Assembly: GCF_009801115.1 (NCBI RefSeq)
Contig: NZ_VTOL01000010.1
Coordinates: forward strand, 1 to 64,000
Length of the DNA stretch: 64,000 nucleotides
Reading direction: 5' to 3'
Source: Dyadobacter sp. 3J3
GTDB lineage: Bacteria; Bacteroidota; Bacteroidia; Cytophagales; Spirosomataceae
How positions within the stretch are numbered: position 1 is the stretch's first letter; each line of letters begins with the position of its first letter. Below the pieces are notes generated by a model. The model did not search any database, was not told the DNA's origin, and saw only the letters and a list, made by a program, of their open reading frames with translations. The position numbers and the translations under genes are program-made. Positions 16,945-25,698 of the stretch are shown one piece after another.

Positions 16945-17955
16945 ATGTCAAAATCTAAGCTGGAATACATTTGGCTGGACGGCTATAAGCCAACCCAAAG
17001 TTTACGCAGCAAAACCAAAATTGAAAGCGACTTTAGTGGTAAATTAGAAGATCTAAGCAATTGGTCGTTTGATGGTTCATCTACTGAGCAAGCAGCTGGA
17101 GGTTCTTCTGACTGTCTATTGAAACCTGTTTATCTTATCCCGGATCCACAACGTAAAGACGGATACCTTGTTATGTGCGAGGTACTTAACGCTGACGGAA
17201 CTCCCCACGTTTCAAATGGCAGAGCTACGATTGAAGATGATGACAACGATTTCTGGTTCGGTTTTGAACAGGAATATTTCCTTTGGGATATCGAAACGAA
17301 TAAGCCATTAGGATTTCCTTCAAATGGCTACCCTGCACCACAAGGACCTTACTATTGTTCAGTTGGTGCTCAAAATGCATACGGACGTGAAATTATCGAG
17401 GAACATCTTGACGCTTGTATAGAAGCAGGTCTTAACATTGAAGGTATCAATGCAGAGGTTGCGGCTGGTCAGTGGGAATTCCAAATGTTCGCAAAAGGAG
17501 CAAAACAAGCTGGAGATGAAATCTGGTTGGGACGTTATCTTTTGGAACGTATCGGTGAAAAATATGGTGTTTCTATCAACTGGCATCCAAAACCACTTGG
17601 GGCTCTTGACTGGAACGGAAGCGGAATGCACGCCAATTTCTCAAACGGTGTATTGAGAACTGCGGGCAGCAAAGAAACTTTCGACAAAGTTTGCGAAGCT
17701 TTCCGCCCTGTTGTTAAAGAACATATCGAAGTCTACGGTGCTGATAACCATCTTCGTTTGACTGGAAAACATGAAACTGCTAGTATTCATGATTTCAGCT
17801 ACGGTGTTTCTGACCGTGGCGCATCTATCCGTATCCCAGTTCTTGTTCCTCAAAAAGGATGGAGCGGATACCTTGAAGATCGTCGCCCAAATTCAGCTGC
17901 TGATCCTTATAAAGTAGCTGCTCGTATTATCAAGACTGTTAAAGGAGCTGTTTAG
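16945..17955 (+). CDS. Glutamine synthetase type II (eukaryote-like)
   Basis: Type II glutamine synthetase, 336 aa, the short eukaryotic-style form. It makes glutamine from glutamate, ammonium and ATP. Diagnostic blocks: YIWLDGY near the start, NWSFDGSSTEQA (about 39-50), FGFEQEYFLW with metal-binding Glu (about 109-118), NAEVAAGQWEFQ, GSGMHANFSNG (about 228-238), and DRGASIRIP followed by LEDRRPNSAADPY (about 299-327). It is encoded 670 bp from an unrelated type III enzyme on the opposite strand, so the organism has at least two glutamine synthetases here. A 21-bp hairpin terminator follows. Confidence 0.96.
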   Translation: MSKSKLEYIWLDGYKPTQSLRSKTKIESDFSGKLEDLSNWSFDGSSTEQAAGGSSDCLLKPVYLIPDPQRKDGYLVMCEVLNADGTPHVSNGRATIEDDDNDFWFGFEQEYFLWDIETNKPLGFPSNGYPAPQGPYYCSVGAQNAYGREIIEEHLDACIEAGLNIEGINAEVAAGQWEFQMFAKGAKQAGDEIWLGRYLLERIGEKYGVSINWHPKPLGALDWNGSGMHANFSNGVLRTAGSKETFDKVCEAFRPVVKEHIEVYGADNHLRLTGKHETASIHDFSYGVSDRGASIRIPVLVPQKGWSGYLEDRRPNSAADPYKVAARIIKTVKGAV

Positions 17956-17971
17956 AAAATAGTTATTTAAG

Positions 17972-18017
17972 AATAACAACAAAAAAACCACCATAAGGTG
18001 GTTTTTTTGTTGTTATT
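17972..18017. terminator. Bidirectional 21-bp hairpin terminator
   Basis: 17972-17992 and 17997-18017 form a perfect 21-bp stem with loop ATAA. The stem core is CCACC/GGTGG with seven A/T pairs below it, giving a T-tract on either strand. It serves the type II synthetase and the convergent acidic-protein gene. Confidence 0.88.
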
Positions 18018-18031
18018 GCATTCAGAAAAAA

Positions 18032-18583
18032 TTATTCTTCATCCTCAGTTGAAAAAGAATACACATTTGGATCAAGCTGAAGGCGTCCTGAGTTGTAACG
18101 GATAATGAAATCGTTGATGACTTTTTCATTAATTTCTGTTTTGTTCAAACCAACTTCCAGGCCTATTCCATATTCAAATTTATCGTCAACTTCAACATGT
18201 TCACGAACCGAAATTTCCTCATTTTCTTCAATTTCTTCAATAAATTCAGTAAGCAAAATTTCAGCTTCTTCATCTTTATCGAAATCCACAACATCATTCT
18301 CTCCTCTTTCATCAGGAGAAATATAATCAGGCATTTGAACTTTTAATCTTTCCAAAGCCTCGTCATACACCAATGTTGAATGATGAAGTCTTAAAGTATA
18401 AATTAACAAATCATAAACCACTTCTTTATCTTTGTAAAAACCTACAAATTGAACGTGGGCATGTTCATTATTTTCTTCTTCTTCGTCTTCGAACTCGTCT
18501 GTCACATATACAAAGTTCAATCGTTCAGCTTTACATTCCCGTTTAAGCTGTGCAATTTCTTCTGGATCGAATCCCGGATTCAT
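18032..18583 (-). CDS. Acidic conserved hypothetical protein
   Basis: A 183-aa cytoplasmic protein that I do not recognise. It is strongly acidic: by hand count, 52 of 183 residues are Asp or Glu, with runs such as DEEEE (near 33-37) and EFIEEIEENEE near the middle. There is no signal peptide and no membrane segment. A short globular patch, HVQFVGFYKDKEVVYDLLIY, could form beta strands. It lies 42 nt downstream of the type III glutamine synthetase gene on the same strand and is probably cotranscribed with it. A role connected with that enzyme is possible but unsupported by any motif. Confidence 0.75.
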   Translation of the reverse strand: MNPGFDPEEIAQLKRECKAERLNFVYVTDEFEDEEEENNEHAHVQFVGFYKDKEVVYDLLIYTLRLHHSTLVYDEALERLKVQMPDYISPDERGENDVVDFDKDEEAEILLTEFIEEIEENEEISVREHVEVDDKFEYGIGLEVGLNKTEINEKVINDFIIRYNSGRLQLDPNVYSFSTEDEE

Positions 18584-18625
18584 AGTTTTATTTTGATTAT
18601 TATTTTAAAGCAATGATAAAGATAA

Positions 18626-20812
18626 TTATTCTAAAAATAGCATTTCCCTGTATTTGGCAAGCGGCCAGTCTTCATCGTCGATAAGCAACTCCAATTTATC
18701 AACATGATATCTGATTTCATCAAAATATCCTTTAACTGTCGACCCATAAAAGCGAGCCCTATCAAACAAATCCTCCATATTATTGGCCGTCTTCCTGCTA
18801 TCCGTCATTTCGTGAACCAATCTTTTGATAACCACCACATGTGAAGAAATATCCTTGATAATTTCCTTGATTGGTTCTGCTTCGTCCAACATGTCCAGAT
18901 CTGTCAGGGCTCTCGCAGTTTGTGCCAGTTTAAACTGATATTTAACGACTGTTGATACGACGTGATTCAGTGCCAGGTCACTTATAACCCTTGATTCTAT
19001 CTGTAATTTTTTAACATAATTTTCAAGTTCAATTTCATAACGGGCATGTAACTCTCTTGAAGAAAGGACACCCATTTTTTCAAATGCTTTAATCGTACTT
19101 TCCGTTACATAGGCATAGAGTGCATCATAAGTGGCACTAATATTACTCAATCCTCTTCTCTTAGCCTCTTCAACCCATTCCTCTGAATAACCGTTTCCTT
19201 CAAAAAGGATTTTTTTCGATTCTTTAAAATATCTTTTCAAAATTGTCACGGTAGCCACTTTCTTTTCTTCTCCCGCATTAAGCCTTTCGTCCATTTCTCT
19301 CTTGAACTCAGTCAGCTGATTAGCGACAATCGTATTCAAAACGATCATTGGCGACGCACTGTTTAACGCGCTTCCAACGGCCCGATACTCAAATTTATTT
19401 CCTGTAAAACAGAAAGGTGATGTTCTGTTCCGGTCTGTATTATCGCGTTGCAAATTAGGTATTCTGGTAATACCCAGCTTGTAATAAAAATTTTCACCTT
19501 TTTCCAACGTAATTTCTCCCTTATTGACAAGCTCTTCCAGCATATTGGTCAATTCCCCACCCAAAAATACAGAAACTATTGATGGCGGAGCTTCATTTGC
19601 CCCCAAACGATGTTCATTTCCTGCGGATGAAATAGAAGCACGCAACAAATCCGCATGATCATGTACCGCTTTTACCACATTAAGCAAAAAGGTTAGAAAC
19701 CGAAGATTTTCCTTTGGTTTCGTCGTTGGGGCCAGAAGATTAATTCCTGTGTCCGTCGACAGCGACCAGTTATTATGTTTCCCACTACCGTTTATTCCTG
19801 CAAAAGGTTTTTCATGAAACAAAACCTGGAAGTTGTGCTTCTCACCAATTTTCTGCATCAGATCCATCAGCAAAGCATTATGATCAATGGCAAGGTTAAC
19901 TTCTTCAAAAGTTGGGGCACATTCAAATTGCCCCGGTGCTACTTCATTATGTCGGGTGCGAACAGGAATTCCAAGTTTTAATGCTTCAAATTCGAAATCA
20001 ACCATAAAGGCATTAACCCGCGGCGAAATCGATCCAAAATAGTGATCGTCCAATTGCTGGCCACGTGCAGGACTATGTCCAAATACCGTTCTTCCGGTCA
20101 TCAACAAATCCGGACGGGCGTAATATAATGCTTTATCTACCAGAAAATATTCCTGTTCAATACCAAGGGTTGGCGTAACCTTATCAACATCCCGGTTAAA
20201 AAACTGACACACCGAAGTCGCAGCTTTATCCAGCATTACCAGCGACCTGAGCAACGGCGCTTTGTAATCCAGCGCTTCACCGGTGTAAGAAATAAAGACG
20301 GACGGAATACATAAAGTTTTTCCTCCTGCCCCATTATCCATTAAAAAAGCGGGAGAACTTGGATCCCAGCCGGTATATCCCCGTGCTTCAAAAGTAGCGC
20401 GTAGCCCGCCGCTTGGAAACGACGAAGCGTCAGGTTCCTGCTGTACTAATGCACTTCCCTTGAATTTCTCAACGGCTTTTCCGTCAATAGTTAGATCGAA
20501 AAAAGAATCGTGCTTTTCAGCTGTACTGCCCGTTAATGGCTGAAACCAGTGTGTATAATGCGTTGCTCCTTTGGAAATCGCCCATGATTTCATCGCCGCG
20601 GAAACTTCCTCCGCAACTTCTCTGTCAATGGTCGATCCTGAACGGATTGCGTTTGAAATTTTGATATAAGCTTCATTGGAGAGTAATGTTCTCATCACAT
20701 CATCGCTGAACGTGTTACTTCCATATAGGTCAGCAACCTTCTCGGTAGGGGGCGTTAATATAGGTGCAACACGGCCTAAGGCAATCTCAAACGCTTTGGA
20801 ACGAAAGGTCAT
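18626..20812 (-). CDS. glnN: Glutamine synthetase type III
   Basis: Type III glutamine synthetase of 728 aa, the large form typical of Bacteroidetes and some cyanobacteria. Visible blocks: YTHWFQPLTGSTAEKHDSF (about 80-98), LGIEQEYFLVD with metal-binding glutamates (about 217-227), RHNEVAPGQFECAP (about 287-300), GINGSGKHNNWS (about 340-351) and the C-terminal four-helix region with conserved HARYEIELENYVKKL. It acts in the cytoplasm as a large oligomer. A promoter-like pair is present upstream (20842-20875). The acidic gene downstream may share the transcript. Confidence 0.96.
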   Translation of the reverse strand: MTFRSKAFEIALGRVAPILTPPTEKVADLYGSNTFSDDVMRTLLSNEAYIKISNAIRSGSTIDREVAEEVSAAMKSWAISKGATHYTHWFQPLTGSTAEKHDSFFDLTIDGKAVEKFKGSALVQQEPDASSFPSGGLRATFEARGYTGWDPSSPAFLMDNGAGGKTLCIPSVFISYTGEALDYKAPLLRSLVMLDKAATSVCQFFNRDVDKVTPTLGIEQEYFLVDKALYYARPDLLMTGRTVFGHSPARGQQLDDHYFGSISPRVNAFMVDFEFEALKLGIPVRTRHNEVAPGQFECAPTFEEVNLAIDHNALLMDLMQKIGEKHNFQVLFHEKPFAGINGSGKHNNWSLSTDTGINLLAPTTKPKENLRFLTFLLNVVKAVHDHADLLRASISSAGNEHRLGANEAPPSIVSVFLGGELTNMLEELVNKGEITLEKGENFYYKLGITRIPNLQRDNTDRNRTSPFCFTGNKFEYRAVGSALNSASPMIVLNTIVANQLTEFKREMDERLNAGEEKKVATVTILKRYFKESKKILFEGNGYSEEWVEEAKRRGLSNISATYDALYAYVTESTIKAFEKMGVLSSRELHARYEIELENYVKKLQIESRVISDLALNHVVSTVVKYQFKLAQTARALTDLDMLDEAEPIKEIIKDISSHVVVIKRLVHEMTDSRKTANNMEDLFDRARFYGSTVKGYFDEIRYHVDKLELLIDDEDWPLAKYREMLFLE

Positions 20813-20841
20813 AAGTATGGTGAATTAATAGAATTTCTTGC

Positions 20842-20875
20842 CAAAATTATTTATTTCGGAATACTAAGCACCAAA
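20842..20875 (-). promoter_or_regulatory. Putative promoter for type III glutamine synthetase
   Basis: On the minus strand, TTTG (complement of 20872-20875) and TAATTTTG (complement of 20842-20849) are 22 nt apart. This matches the Bacteroidetes -33/-7 consensus. The -7 box lies about 30 nt from the start codon. Confidence 0.45.
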
Positions 20876-20968
20876 ACTGCATGAATTTTTCTGATTTTTC
20901 ATTTTATAAGTTACAACAAGAGTCAAATTCAAGATATTTTTTAGATTTTTGCATTTTATTCCCCTAAC

Positions 20969-22807
20969 ATGCTGAAAAGAATTCAATTTCTTGCCCTTTA
21001 CGGGTTGAGCTGGATATTATTCTTTCAACTCTTCCGTATCATTTTTTTTGTTTATCATTTCAAAAAGTCGGTTGATCTCGGCGGCGCCTTGCTTGTCCAA
21101 AGTGCTTTGCACGGATTGAGAATGGACATTTCTTTTTCAGGTTATATTCTGATGATACCTACACTTCTCTTAGCAGCAAGCAGCATAAAATGGAAATGGT
21201 ATCAAAATTTCCTGCAATGGTATAGCGCAATCGTCGCGGTTTTAATGGTTTTGCTTACCGTTTTTGACCTGGAATTGTTTCGTGCCTGGGGTTTTCGGAT
21301 TGATGCCACCTCATTGATCTATTTAAAAACACCAAAAGAGGCTTTTGCTTCCATGGGTGCTGCTCCCGTTTTTCCGCTTTTGGTACTACTGATTTTGCTC
21401 CTTTTTCTGGTAATCAAAATTTTATTAACCGTTCAAAAAAGGACGATTCCATATTTCTCCCGATCATCGCCAATTTTCACCGCTTTACTTTTCATTTTTC
21501 TGGCTGCTGCATTGATTGTTCCAATTCGGGGTGGTTTCCAGCTTGCACCTATGAACGAAAGTGCAGTGTATTTTTCCAACCGGAGTTTTGCCAATTATGC
21601 GGCGGTAAATGTTCCCTGGAATTTTAGCCGCTCGTTACTTAATGAAGGATTTAACAAAAAAAATCCTTTCAACTATTTCCCAGAGGATAAAGCAAAGGCA
21701 ATCGTGAAGTCCTTGTATCATAATGAAAAAGAGCATGAACAATTAATTGATACCACGCATGCGCCCGTGAACGTCATCATTATTATCTGGGAAAGTTTCA
21801 CGGCCAAAATCGTTGAAAAACTGAATGGAGTTCCTGGCATCACGCCACAATTTGATGCACTTACAAAAGACGGAATTCTTTTTACTAATATGTATGCTAG
21901 TGGAAACCGAAGTGACAAAGGTATGGTGGCCGTTCTCAGCGGATATCCCGCACAACCGACTACATCTATTATAAAAATACCAAACAAAACAGTTTCGCTC
22001 CCTTCGCTTCCCAGAGAATTTAGAGATTTCGGTTATAATACATCCTTTTATTATGGTGGTGAAACTGAGTTTGCCAATATGAAAACATATTTTATACAAC
22101 AGGGATTTAATACGATTGTTGACAAAAATGCATTCGACGAAGAGGATATGAATTCGAAATGGGGCGCTCACGATCACGTGGTTCTAAACAAATTCTTGTC
22201 TGATCTTGATCAAAAAAAGCAGCCATTTTTCTCAACACTTTTTACGCTGAGCAGTCATGAACCTTTTGAAGTTCCGGTAAAAACAGTAATTCCGGGAAGC
22301 GACCAGGAACATTTATTTCTAAATGCACATCATTATTCGGATGCGTCCATTGGTGAATTTATCAGAAAAGCCAAAACTAAACCCTGGTGGAATAACACGC
22401 TAATAGTCATTTTGGCAGATCATGGACATCCTTTGCCGGAAAAACCAGCGACCAAACCAAATGAGTTTCACATTCCCATGTTATGGCTTGGCGGTGTTTT
22501 GAAAAAAAAGAATATCACCGTTGACTCATTGTGCTCACAGACAGATTTGGCTGCCACTTTACTTAATCAGCTAAATTTCCCGTCAAAAACTTTCCACTGG
22601 AGCAATGATATTTTCATGAAAAACCGTACTCCATTTGCTTATTTCGCCTTTATGAATGGTTTTGGCTGGATGCGACCTAACGGATTTATTGTGAGAGATA
22701 ATATTGGAGGAAACATTACCGAGAAATCAGGAAATCTTAAACCTGCCGAAGTTGACTACGGAAAATCCTATTTACAAGCTTCTTTTGGCGATTATTTGAA
22801 GCGTTAA
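20969..22807 (+). CDS. LTA synthase-like sulfatase-family membrane protein
   Basis: Inner-membrane phosphoglycerol-transferase/sulfatase-superfamily protein, 612 aa. About five N-terminal TM helices (residues 5-25, 50-68, 75-95, 130-150, 168-188) precede a large periplasmic catalytic domain of alkaline-phosphatase fold starting near residue 265. Predicted metal ligands include Glu275 in IIWESF and the late ADHGHP motif. The nucleophile position is Ser315 in NRSDKG, where LtaS of Firmicutes has Thr. Gram-negative bacteria have no lipoteichoic acid, so the likely role is transfer of a phospho-alcohol group to a periplasmic glycan or lipid. That is inference from the family. Confidence 0.87.
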   Translation: MLKRIQFLALYGLSWILFFQLFRIIFFVYHFKKSVDLGGALLVQSALHGLRMDISFSGYILMIPTLLLAASSIKWKWYQNFLQWYSAIVAVLMVLLTVFDLELFRAWGFRIDATSLIYLKTPKEAFASMGAAPVFPLLVLLILLLFLVIKILLTVQKRTIPYFSRSSPIFTALLFIFLAAALIVPIRGGFQLAPMNESAVYFSNRSFANYAAVNVPWNFSRSLLNEGFNKKNPFNYFPEDKAKAIVKSLYHNEKEHEQLIDTTHAPVNVIIIIWESFTAKIVEKLNGVPGITPQFDALTKDGILFTNMYASGNRSDKGMVAVLSGYPAQPTTSIIKIPNKTVSLPSLPREFRDFGYNTSFYYGGETEFANMKTYFIQQGFNTIVDKNAFDEEDMNSKWGAHDHVVLNKFLSDLDQKKQPFFSTLFTLSSHEPFEVPVKTVIPGSDQEHLFLNAHHYSDASIGEFIRKAKTKPWWNNTLIVILADHGHPLPEKPATKPNEFHIPMLWLGGVLKKKNITVDSLCSQTDLAATLLNQLNFPSKTFHWSNDIFMKNRTPFAYFAFMNGFGWMRPNGFIVRDNIGGNITEKSGNLKPAEVDYGKSYLQASFGDYLKR

Positions 22808-22827
22808 GCGGAAAAAGTGTAATTTTG
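22795..22827 (+). promoter_or_regulatory. Putative promoter for mtaB
   Basis: TTTG (22795-22798), a 21-nt gap, then TAATTTTG (22820-22827). This is a full match to the Bacteroidetes -33/-7 consensus, 19 nt before the mtaB ATG. The -33 part lies inside the last codons of the preceding gene. Confidence 0.5.
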
Positions 22828-22846
22828 CACTCTTATTGTCATTACT

Positions 22847-24175
22847 ATGAAAAAAGTCGCTTTTTATACGCTGGGTTGTAAACTGAATTACTCTGAAAGT
22901 TCTTCGATCGCGAGAATGTTTGAAGACAAGGGTTACTACAAAGTTGAGTTCAACGATAAGCCGGATATATTTATCATCAATACATGTTCTGTGACTGAAA
23001 ATGCGGATAAGAAATGCCGTAAAATCGTTCGCGAAGCACAAAAAATAAATGCAGATGGGTATGTCGCCATCATTGGCTGTTATGCGCAATTAAAACCTGC
23101 CGAAATTGCTGAAATTCCAGGTGTTGATGCGGTTTTAGGTGCAGCCGAAAAATTTCGCCTAGTTGAATTACTGGATACTTTTGAAAAGGAACCAGTTAAT
23201 CAAACTGCCAAAATTCTTGCTTCTCCTATTGAAGATGCAGTGGAATATCACACATCTTATTCACTTAATGACCGTACCCGTACTTTCCTGAAAGTGCAGG
23301 ATGGCTGTGACTACCCTTGCGCCTATTGCACCATTCCACTTGCCCGTGGCAAAAGTCGTTCAGATACAATAGCGAATATTGTTAAAGCTGCCAACGATAT
23401 TGCAGCAAGAGACGTCAAGGAAATTGTGCTTACTGGTGTGAATATCGGAGATTTTGGTATTCAGAATGGTGAGAAAAAAGAAACTTTTCTGGATCTGATC
23501 AAAGCGCTGGATGAAGTGGAGGGAATAGCAAGATTCAGGATTTCTTCCATCGAACCTAATTTACTGACAGACGAAGTGATTGAATTTGTAGCTCAGTCGA
23601 AACGTTTTGTCCCTCATTTCCATATTCCTTTGCAATCCGGTTCAAACAAGGTTTTGTCGCTTATGCGCCGTAGATATCGCAGAGAATTGTATGTTGAAAG
23701 AGTAGCGAAAATAAAATCATTAATGCCCGACTGCTGTATCGGTGTTGATGTGATTGTGGGGCATCCTGGTGAAACACATGAATTGTTTCTGGAAAGCTAT
23801 CAGTTCCTGAATGAACTGGATATTTCTTACCTACACGTTTTCACCTATTCGGAAAGAGAAAATACTTTGGCGCTTACAATTAAACCCGTAGTTCCAAAAT
23901 CTGAAAGAGCTGAACGATCTAAAATGCTTCATATACTTTCCGAAAAGAAAAAGAGACATTTTTATGAATCCCAGATTGGCAAAACCGGCACCGTTTTGTT
24001 TGAAGATGAAATACAAAACGGACAAATGCTGGGCTTTACCGAAAACTACATTCGTGTAGCGGTGAAATATGATCCCCTTCTAATCAATGAAACCAAGGAA
24101 ATTCAGTACGTTAATGTTAACGAATCGGGACTTATGGAGGTAATGGAATCCGAGAACTACGAACCTGCGCATTAG
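22847..24175 (+). CDS. mtaB: tRNA t6A37 methylthiotransferase MtaB
   Basis: Radical-SAM methylthiotransferase, 442 aa, that converts t6A37 to ms2t6A in tRNAs. The N-terminal UPF0004 domain has its cluster cysteines in LGCKLNYSE, INTCSVTENADKK and IIGCYAQLKP. The radical SAM CxxxCxxC motif is CDYPCAYC (Cys154, 158, 161). A C-terminal TRAM-like segment starts near 375. The first block (TLGCKLNYSES) separates MtaB from MiaB and RimO, which have LGCPKN or MGCQMN-type blocks. The stop codon lies inside a heptamer repeat tract. Confidence 0.93.
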   Translation: MKKVAFYTLGCKLNYSESSSIARMFEDKGYYKVEFNDKPDIFIINTCSVTENADKKCRKIVREAQKINADGYVAIIGCYAQLKPAEIAEIPGVDAVLGAAEKFRLVELLDTFEKEPVNQTAKILASPIEDAVEYHTSYSLNDRTRTFLKVQDGCDYPCAYCTIPLARGKSRSDTIANIVKAANDIAARDVKEIVLTGVNIGDFGIQNGEKKETFLDLIKALDEVEGIARFRISSIEPNLLTDEVIEFVAQSKRFVPHFHIPLQSGSNKVLSLMRRRYRRELYVERVAKIKSLMPDCCIGVDVIVGHPGETHELFLESYQFLNELDISYLHVFTYSERENTLALTIKPVVPKSERAERSKMLHILSEKKKRHFYESQIGKTGTVLFEDEIQNGQMLGFTENYIRVAVKYDPLLINETKEIQYVNVNESGLMEVMESENYEPAH

Positions 24176-24209
24176 CAGTTAGCTGTTAGCTATTAGCTGT
24201 TAGCTGTTA
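24172..24209. repeat. Heptanucleotide tandem repeat TTAGCTG
   Basis: Five consecutive 7-bp units (TTAGCAG, TTAGCTG, TTAGCTA, TTAGCTG, TTAGCTG) followed by TTA. The first unit contains the mtaB stop codon TAG. A 7-bp unit is typical of polymerase-slippage repeats seen scattered in some bacterial genomes. Confidence 0.85.
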
Positions 24210-24276
24210 ACAAGTTCCATATTTAGATCCGGTTCCAGGTTACTGCTTTTAATTTTAGATTATTTCACAAAACGTT

Positions 24277-24326
24277 ATATAACAAAAGCGACCGGCAGAA
24301 TATTCTGCCGGTCGCTTTTGTTATAT
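24277..24326. terminator. Perfect palindrome, bidirectional terminator
   Basis: A 50-nt perfect palindrome (24277-24301 with 24302-24326) centred on GAATATTC, with core GCGACCGGCAG and an A/T-rich base. The actual RNA loop would use the central four bases. It lies between convergent mtaB and the ammonium transporter gene. Confidence 0.78.
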
Positions 24327-24335
24327 TTTGAATTC

Positions 24336-25655
24336 TTATGCTTCTACAAGGAACTCATCATGCTGACTGATATCCAAACCAACTTTTTCGTCAGTTTCAG
24401 ATACACGTAGCGGCAAGATAAGATCTGTGATTTTCAAAAGAAGGAATGATCCTCCGAAAGCAAATACAGATACACCTACCAAAGCAATTACGTGATTGAT
24501 GAAAAGTGTAGTTTCTCCAAAAGCAAGACCTTGATCAGTTACCAATGGGTTCACTGCGCTTGTTGCGAAAATACCGGTCATCAACATACCAACCATTCCA
24601 CCTACACCATGGCAAGGGAATACGTCAAGTGTATCATCCAAAGTCGAGCGTGTACGAAGGTGAGCAACGTAGTTACTGATACATGCAGCAACGGAACCGA
24701 TGAAGATAGACGAAGGAACTGTTACGAAACCAGCAGCAGGTGTGATAGCTACGAGACCTACTACCGCACCAATACAGAATCCAAGAGCAGAAACTTTTTT
24801 ACCTCTTGCAACATCAAACAATACCCAGGCCAAACCAGCAGCACCGGCAGCCGTATTAGTAGCAGCGAAAGCGGAAACAGCCAAAGGAGAAGCAGTCAGA
24901 GCAGAACCGGCGTTGAAACCGAACCATCCAAACCAAAGCAAACCAGTTCCCAAAAGAACGTAAGGAATATTTGCAGGAGGCAATACGTGTGATTCAAGTA
25001 CAGATTTACGTCTTTTCAGGTACATCGCACCAGCCAAAGCAGCCCAGCCAGCGGACATGTGAACTACTGTTCCACCTGCAAAGTCAAGAACACCCATTTT
25101 GAACAGGATACCATCTGCATGCCATGTCATGTGGCAAAGCGGAGCGTAAACGAACACACAGAACAAGATCATGAAAAGTACATACGAGCGAAAATTAACA
25201 CGCTCAGCCATAGAACCTGTGATAAGAGCAGGTGTAATGACAGCGAATTTCATTTGGAACATCGCAAACAAAGCGAAAGGAATTGTTCCGAAAGCAGGAC
25301 CATCCAACACGCCTTTAAACATAAAGTGAGTGGTTGGGTTACCGATAAATCCTCCAATGTCATCTCCAAAAGCAAGACTGAAACCAACTACAACCCAAAG
25401 AACGCTAATAACACCCATGGCGATGAAGCTTTGAAGCATGGTAGAAATAACATTTTTGTTATTAACCATTCCTCCATAGAAGTAAGCTAAACCGGGAGTC
25501 ATTAACAGTACCAGTGCGGATGATACCAACATCCAGGCGATATCGCCCGAATTTAAGCCCTCAGTGACAATTTTGGTAGGCACACTAGGAACAAAGGCCC
25601 CCAGCAGCGCAATTACCAGTAAAATAATCAGTGGTAAATAATTACGTTTTTCCAT
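24336..25655 (-). CDS. amt: Ammonium transporter, Amt/MEP/Rh family
   Basis: Inner-membrane ammonium channel, 439 aa, with about 11-12 hydrophobic segments. Family signatures are clear: MLVSSALVLLMTPGLAYFYGG near residues 42-62, DFAGGTVVHMSAGWAALAGA containing the first pore histidine, and FPCHGVGGMVGMLMTG with the second twin histidine. The N-terminal hydrophobic segment may be a cleaved signal as in other Amt proteins. It lies 43 nt downstream of a beta-barrel porin gene on the same strand. No PII protein (GlnK) gene is adjacent, unlike the common amtB-glnK pairing. Confidence 0.95.
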   Translation of the reverse strand: MEKRNYLPLIILLVIALLGAFVPSVPTKIVTEGLNSGDIAWMLVSSALVLLMTPGLAYFYGGMVNNKNVISTMLQSFIAMGVISVLWVVVGFSLAFGDDIGGFIGNPTTHFMFKGVLDGPAFGTIPFALFAMFQMKFAVITPALITGSMAERVNFRSYVLFMILFCVFVYAPLCHMTWHADGILFKMGVLDFAGGTVVHMSAGWAALAGAMYLKRRKSVLESHVLPPANIPYVLLGTGLLWFGWFGFNAGSALTASPLAVSAFAATNTAAGAAGLAWVLFDVARGKKVSALGFCIGAVVGLVAITPAAGFVTVPSSIFIGSVAACISNYVAHLRTRSTLDDTLDVFPCHGVGGMVGMLMTGIFATSAVNPLVTDQGLAFGETTLFINHVIALVGVSVFAFGGSFLLLKITDLILPLRVSETDEKVGLDISQHDEFLVEA

Positions 25656-25698
25656 TGTTTTGTAGAGATTTCGATTGTTTTTGATTTAAGAAGGTGAA

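Noticed and set aside
24172..24209. CRISPR-like array
   Set aside because: The repeat units are 7 bp and contiguous with no spacers, so this is a simple tandem repeat. No CRISPR array or cas gene was seen anywhere in the window.
24492..24992. 166-codon open frame on the plus strand
   Set aside because: Antisense to the ammonium transporter gene; its Ser/Thr/Cys-rich translation is a by-product of the membrane-protein codons on the other strand.
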